64,000 nt of DNA from Gemmataceae bacterium (GTDB lineage: Bacteria; Planctomycetota; Planctomycetia; Gemmatales; Gemmataceae). Under the pieces are notes generated by a model, which was given only the letters and a program-made list of their open reading frames with translations, was not told where the DNA came from and did no database searches. Position 1 is the first letter of the stretch, and each line of letters starts with the position of its first letter. The position numbers were made by a program, and so were the translations under genes. The stretch is taken from the NCBI GenBank assembly GCA_019748295.1, contig JAIEPT010000019.1:1-64000 (forward strand). The letters run 5' to 3'. Positions 63,001 to 64,000 of the stretch are shown here, piece after piece.

Positions 63001-63138
63001 TTCTCCCCTCTCCGCTTGGGGGAGAGGGGTTGGGGGTGAGGGGGCGACGCCGCGGGGGCGTTTGATCTCTTCGCAACTTCAAACAAATCGACCGTCTGGA
63101 TCCCCGGGGTGCGATGCGCTTATCCCGGGGCTTGGGTC
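63001..63138. repeat. palindromic repeat families A and B between tadB and tadC
   Basis: 63001-63045 is a family A hairpin (CCCTCTCCGCTTGGGGGAGAGG). 63091-63138 is a short family B unit that abuts the tadB stop. Confidence 0.9.
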
Positions 63139-64000
63139 TCAATACTCGATCTTCAGCAAGCGGTAGAGCCACACGCCGCCGGCGAGTTCGACTCCCAGGC
63201 ATACGCATGTCAGCATCCAGCCCTGTTGGCTTTGGAAAAACGCCGTCCCGAACTCCGGCTGCCAAAAGGCATATCCCAGCAGAAACAGCGGCGTGGCCGC
63301 GGCGATGCAGATCGCGGAAATTCGGCCCAGCGCCGTCGACGAGCGAACGTAACTGCGAAACTGGTTGTGCTCGCGCGTGCCGACCGCGAGGCGTTCCAGC
63401 AGCGAGGGGAGGTTGCCGCCGGTCGTTTGATAAAGAGCGATCAGCGAAGCAAGCGAGCTGAAATCGAGCAGATCGAGCCGTCGCGCGGTGCGTTGCAGGG
63501 CGGCGATCACTGGAAGGCCAAGCTCGACTTGAGCATGGCAGCGGCTGAACTCCGCGGCGATCGCCAGCTTTCGCTGCCGGCCGATCAGTTCAATGCTTTT
63601 CTCTAGACTTAGGCCCGCTCGTGCCGAGCGGGCGAGCATGAAGATGACGTCGGGAAGTTGCTCCTGCACCGCCCAACGATTGCGCGAACGCTGCACGAGG
63701 AAGACGCCGAAGACGCCCGCTACGCCCAGCACGCCGCCGAGCGCCGCGCTCCACCATTCGCTGCGGAGCATGAAGAAGGCCGTCGCCGATACCACCGCGA
63801 TCAGGGCGATCCATGCGGTCGCTTGTTCGACCTTGAGGTCCATCCCTGTGTTGGCGACCAGATTCTCGAATGCCCCGTCCAGCTTTTCGACCGCCCCTTC
63901 ATGCTGCTTGGGCCGGACGAACAGCGGATCCTCGGCCTCATCGCGAATCTTGGGCGGAGCGAATGTTTCCCACACGTAGCGCAGGCCGAGAAACAGCACG
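63139..64000 (-). CDS. tadB: type II secretion system F-family protein, TadB-like (possibly partial)
   Basis: At least 286 residues; the frame is open to the right edge with no ribosome site visible, so the N-terminus is probably outside the window. TM segments: about 61-80 (ATAWIALIAVVSATAFFML) and 83-103, and two near the C-terminus (ISAICIAAATPLFLLGYAF; MLTCVCLGVELAGGVWLYRL). The T2SS-F domain has LPDVIFMLARSARAGLSLEKSIELIG (about 116-141) and LYQTTGGNLPSLLERLA. TadB with TadC forms the platform of a Tad pilus or secretion system. TadA and the pilin are expected outside the window. Confidence 0.85.
   Translation of the reverse strand, partial: VLFLGLRYVWETFAPPKIRDEAEDPLFVRPKQHEGAVEKLDGAFENLVANTGMDLKVEQATAWIALIAVVSATAFFMLRSEWWSAALGGVLGVAGVFGVFLVQRSRNRWAVQEQLPDVIFMLARSARAGLSLEKSIELIGRQRKLAIAAEFSRCHAQVELGLPVIAALQRTARRLDLLDFSSLASLIALYQTTGGNLPSLLERLAVGTREHNQFRSYVRSSTALGRISAICIAAATPLFLLGYAFWQPEFGTAFFQSQQGWMLTCVCLGVELAGGVWLYRLLKIEY

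Overview
The window is a high-GC bacterial chromosome segment that most resembles a planctomycete, probably Gemmataceae. The reasons are a PmoA-like/DUF6807 secreted protein, a secreted ThuA-like protein, secreted TPR proteins, an MfnD-like ATP-grasp ligase, a Tad secretion pair, and dense families of palindromic intergenic repeats. The assignment is inferred from gene content and protein style; no rRNA or other marker is present.

Layout. (1) 1-10.9 kb: ordinary chromosomal genes. These are valS (running off the left edge, with an in-frame repeat insertion), an ATP-grasp ligase and ThuA pair, two small proteins, the PmoA-like protein, a solute-binding-like protein overlapping a sensor histidine kinase, a truncated thioredoxin-like gene, and two small genes. 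(2) 11.3-23.1 kb plus 57.9-59.2 kb: one HK97-type phage head module split in two. It holds large terminase, a secreted TPR protein, portal, prohead protease, major capsid, head connector, a putative head-closure protein, a cysteine-peptidase-like protein, two unknowns, a ParB-like protein, an ATPase-GNAT fusion gene, a small-terminase-like protein and a zinc-ribbon protein. No tail, lysis or repressor genes are seen, and host palindromic repeats sit in nearly every gap, so it looks like an old, possibly domesticated capsid locus. (3) 23,089-57,880: a 34.8-kb integrative element inserted by a large serine recombinase into the ATPase-GNAT gene. Both attachment junctions are readable: a GT core flanked by 28-bp imperfect inverted arms. 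Precise removal restores one 373-codon open frame. (4) 59.6-64 kb: chromosomal genes again: nadC, an FAD-dependent oxidoreductase, and tadC and tadB homologues.

The element's main cargo is a defence operon of about 11 kb (34,038-45,329): type I restriction-modification hsdR-hsdM-hsdS, two HEPN-like proteins, then Gabija gajA-gajB. It is preceded by a sigma-54 activator with an RtcR/CARF-like N-terminal domain, and a near-consensus -24/-12 promoter lies between the regulator and hsdR. This suggests a ligand-sensing, sigma-54-switched defence island. gajB is broken by a 67-bp MITE-like insertion with TTA target duplications, whose exact removal restores the frame. Upstream, a DUF3892 protein and a nuclease-like protein with tandem internal repeats point away from the regulator. 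The rest of the element carries small unknown operons, a DUF932 protein, an AAA+ ATPase, a tyrosine recombinase, a formylglycine-generating-enzyme-like membrane protein, an XRE regulator, a DNA methyltransferase, decayed genes, and a noncoding stretch at 27.1-28.2 kb with a 57-bp foldback and a structured RNA ending in a terminator.

Host-type palindromic repeats are common on both sides and inside the capsid module, but I saw none inside the element. That fits an old capsid locus and a recent element.
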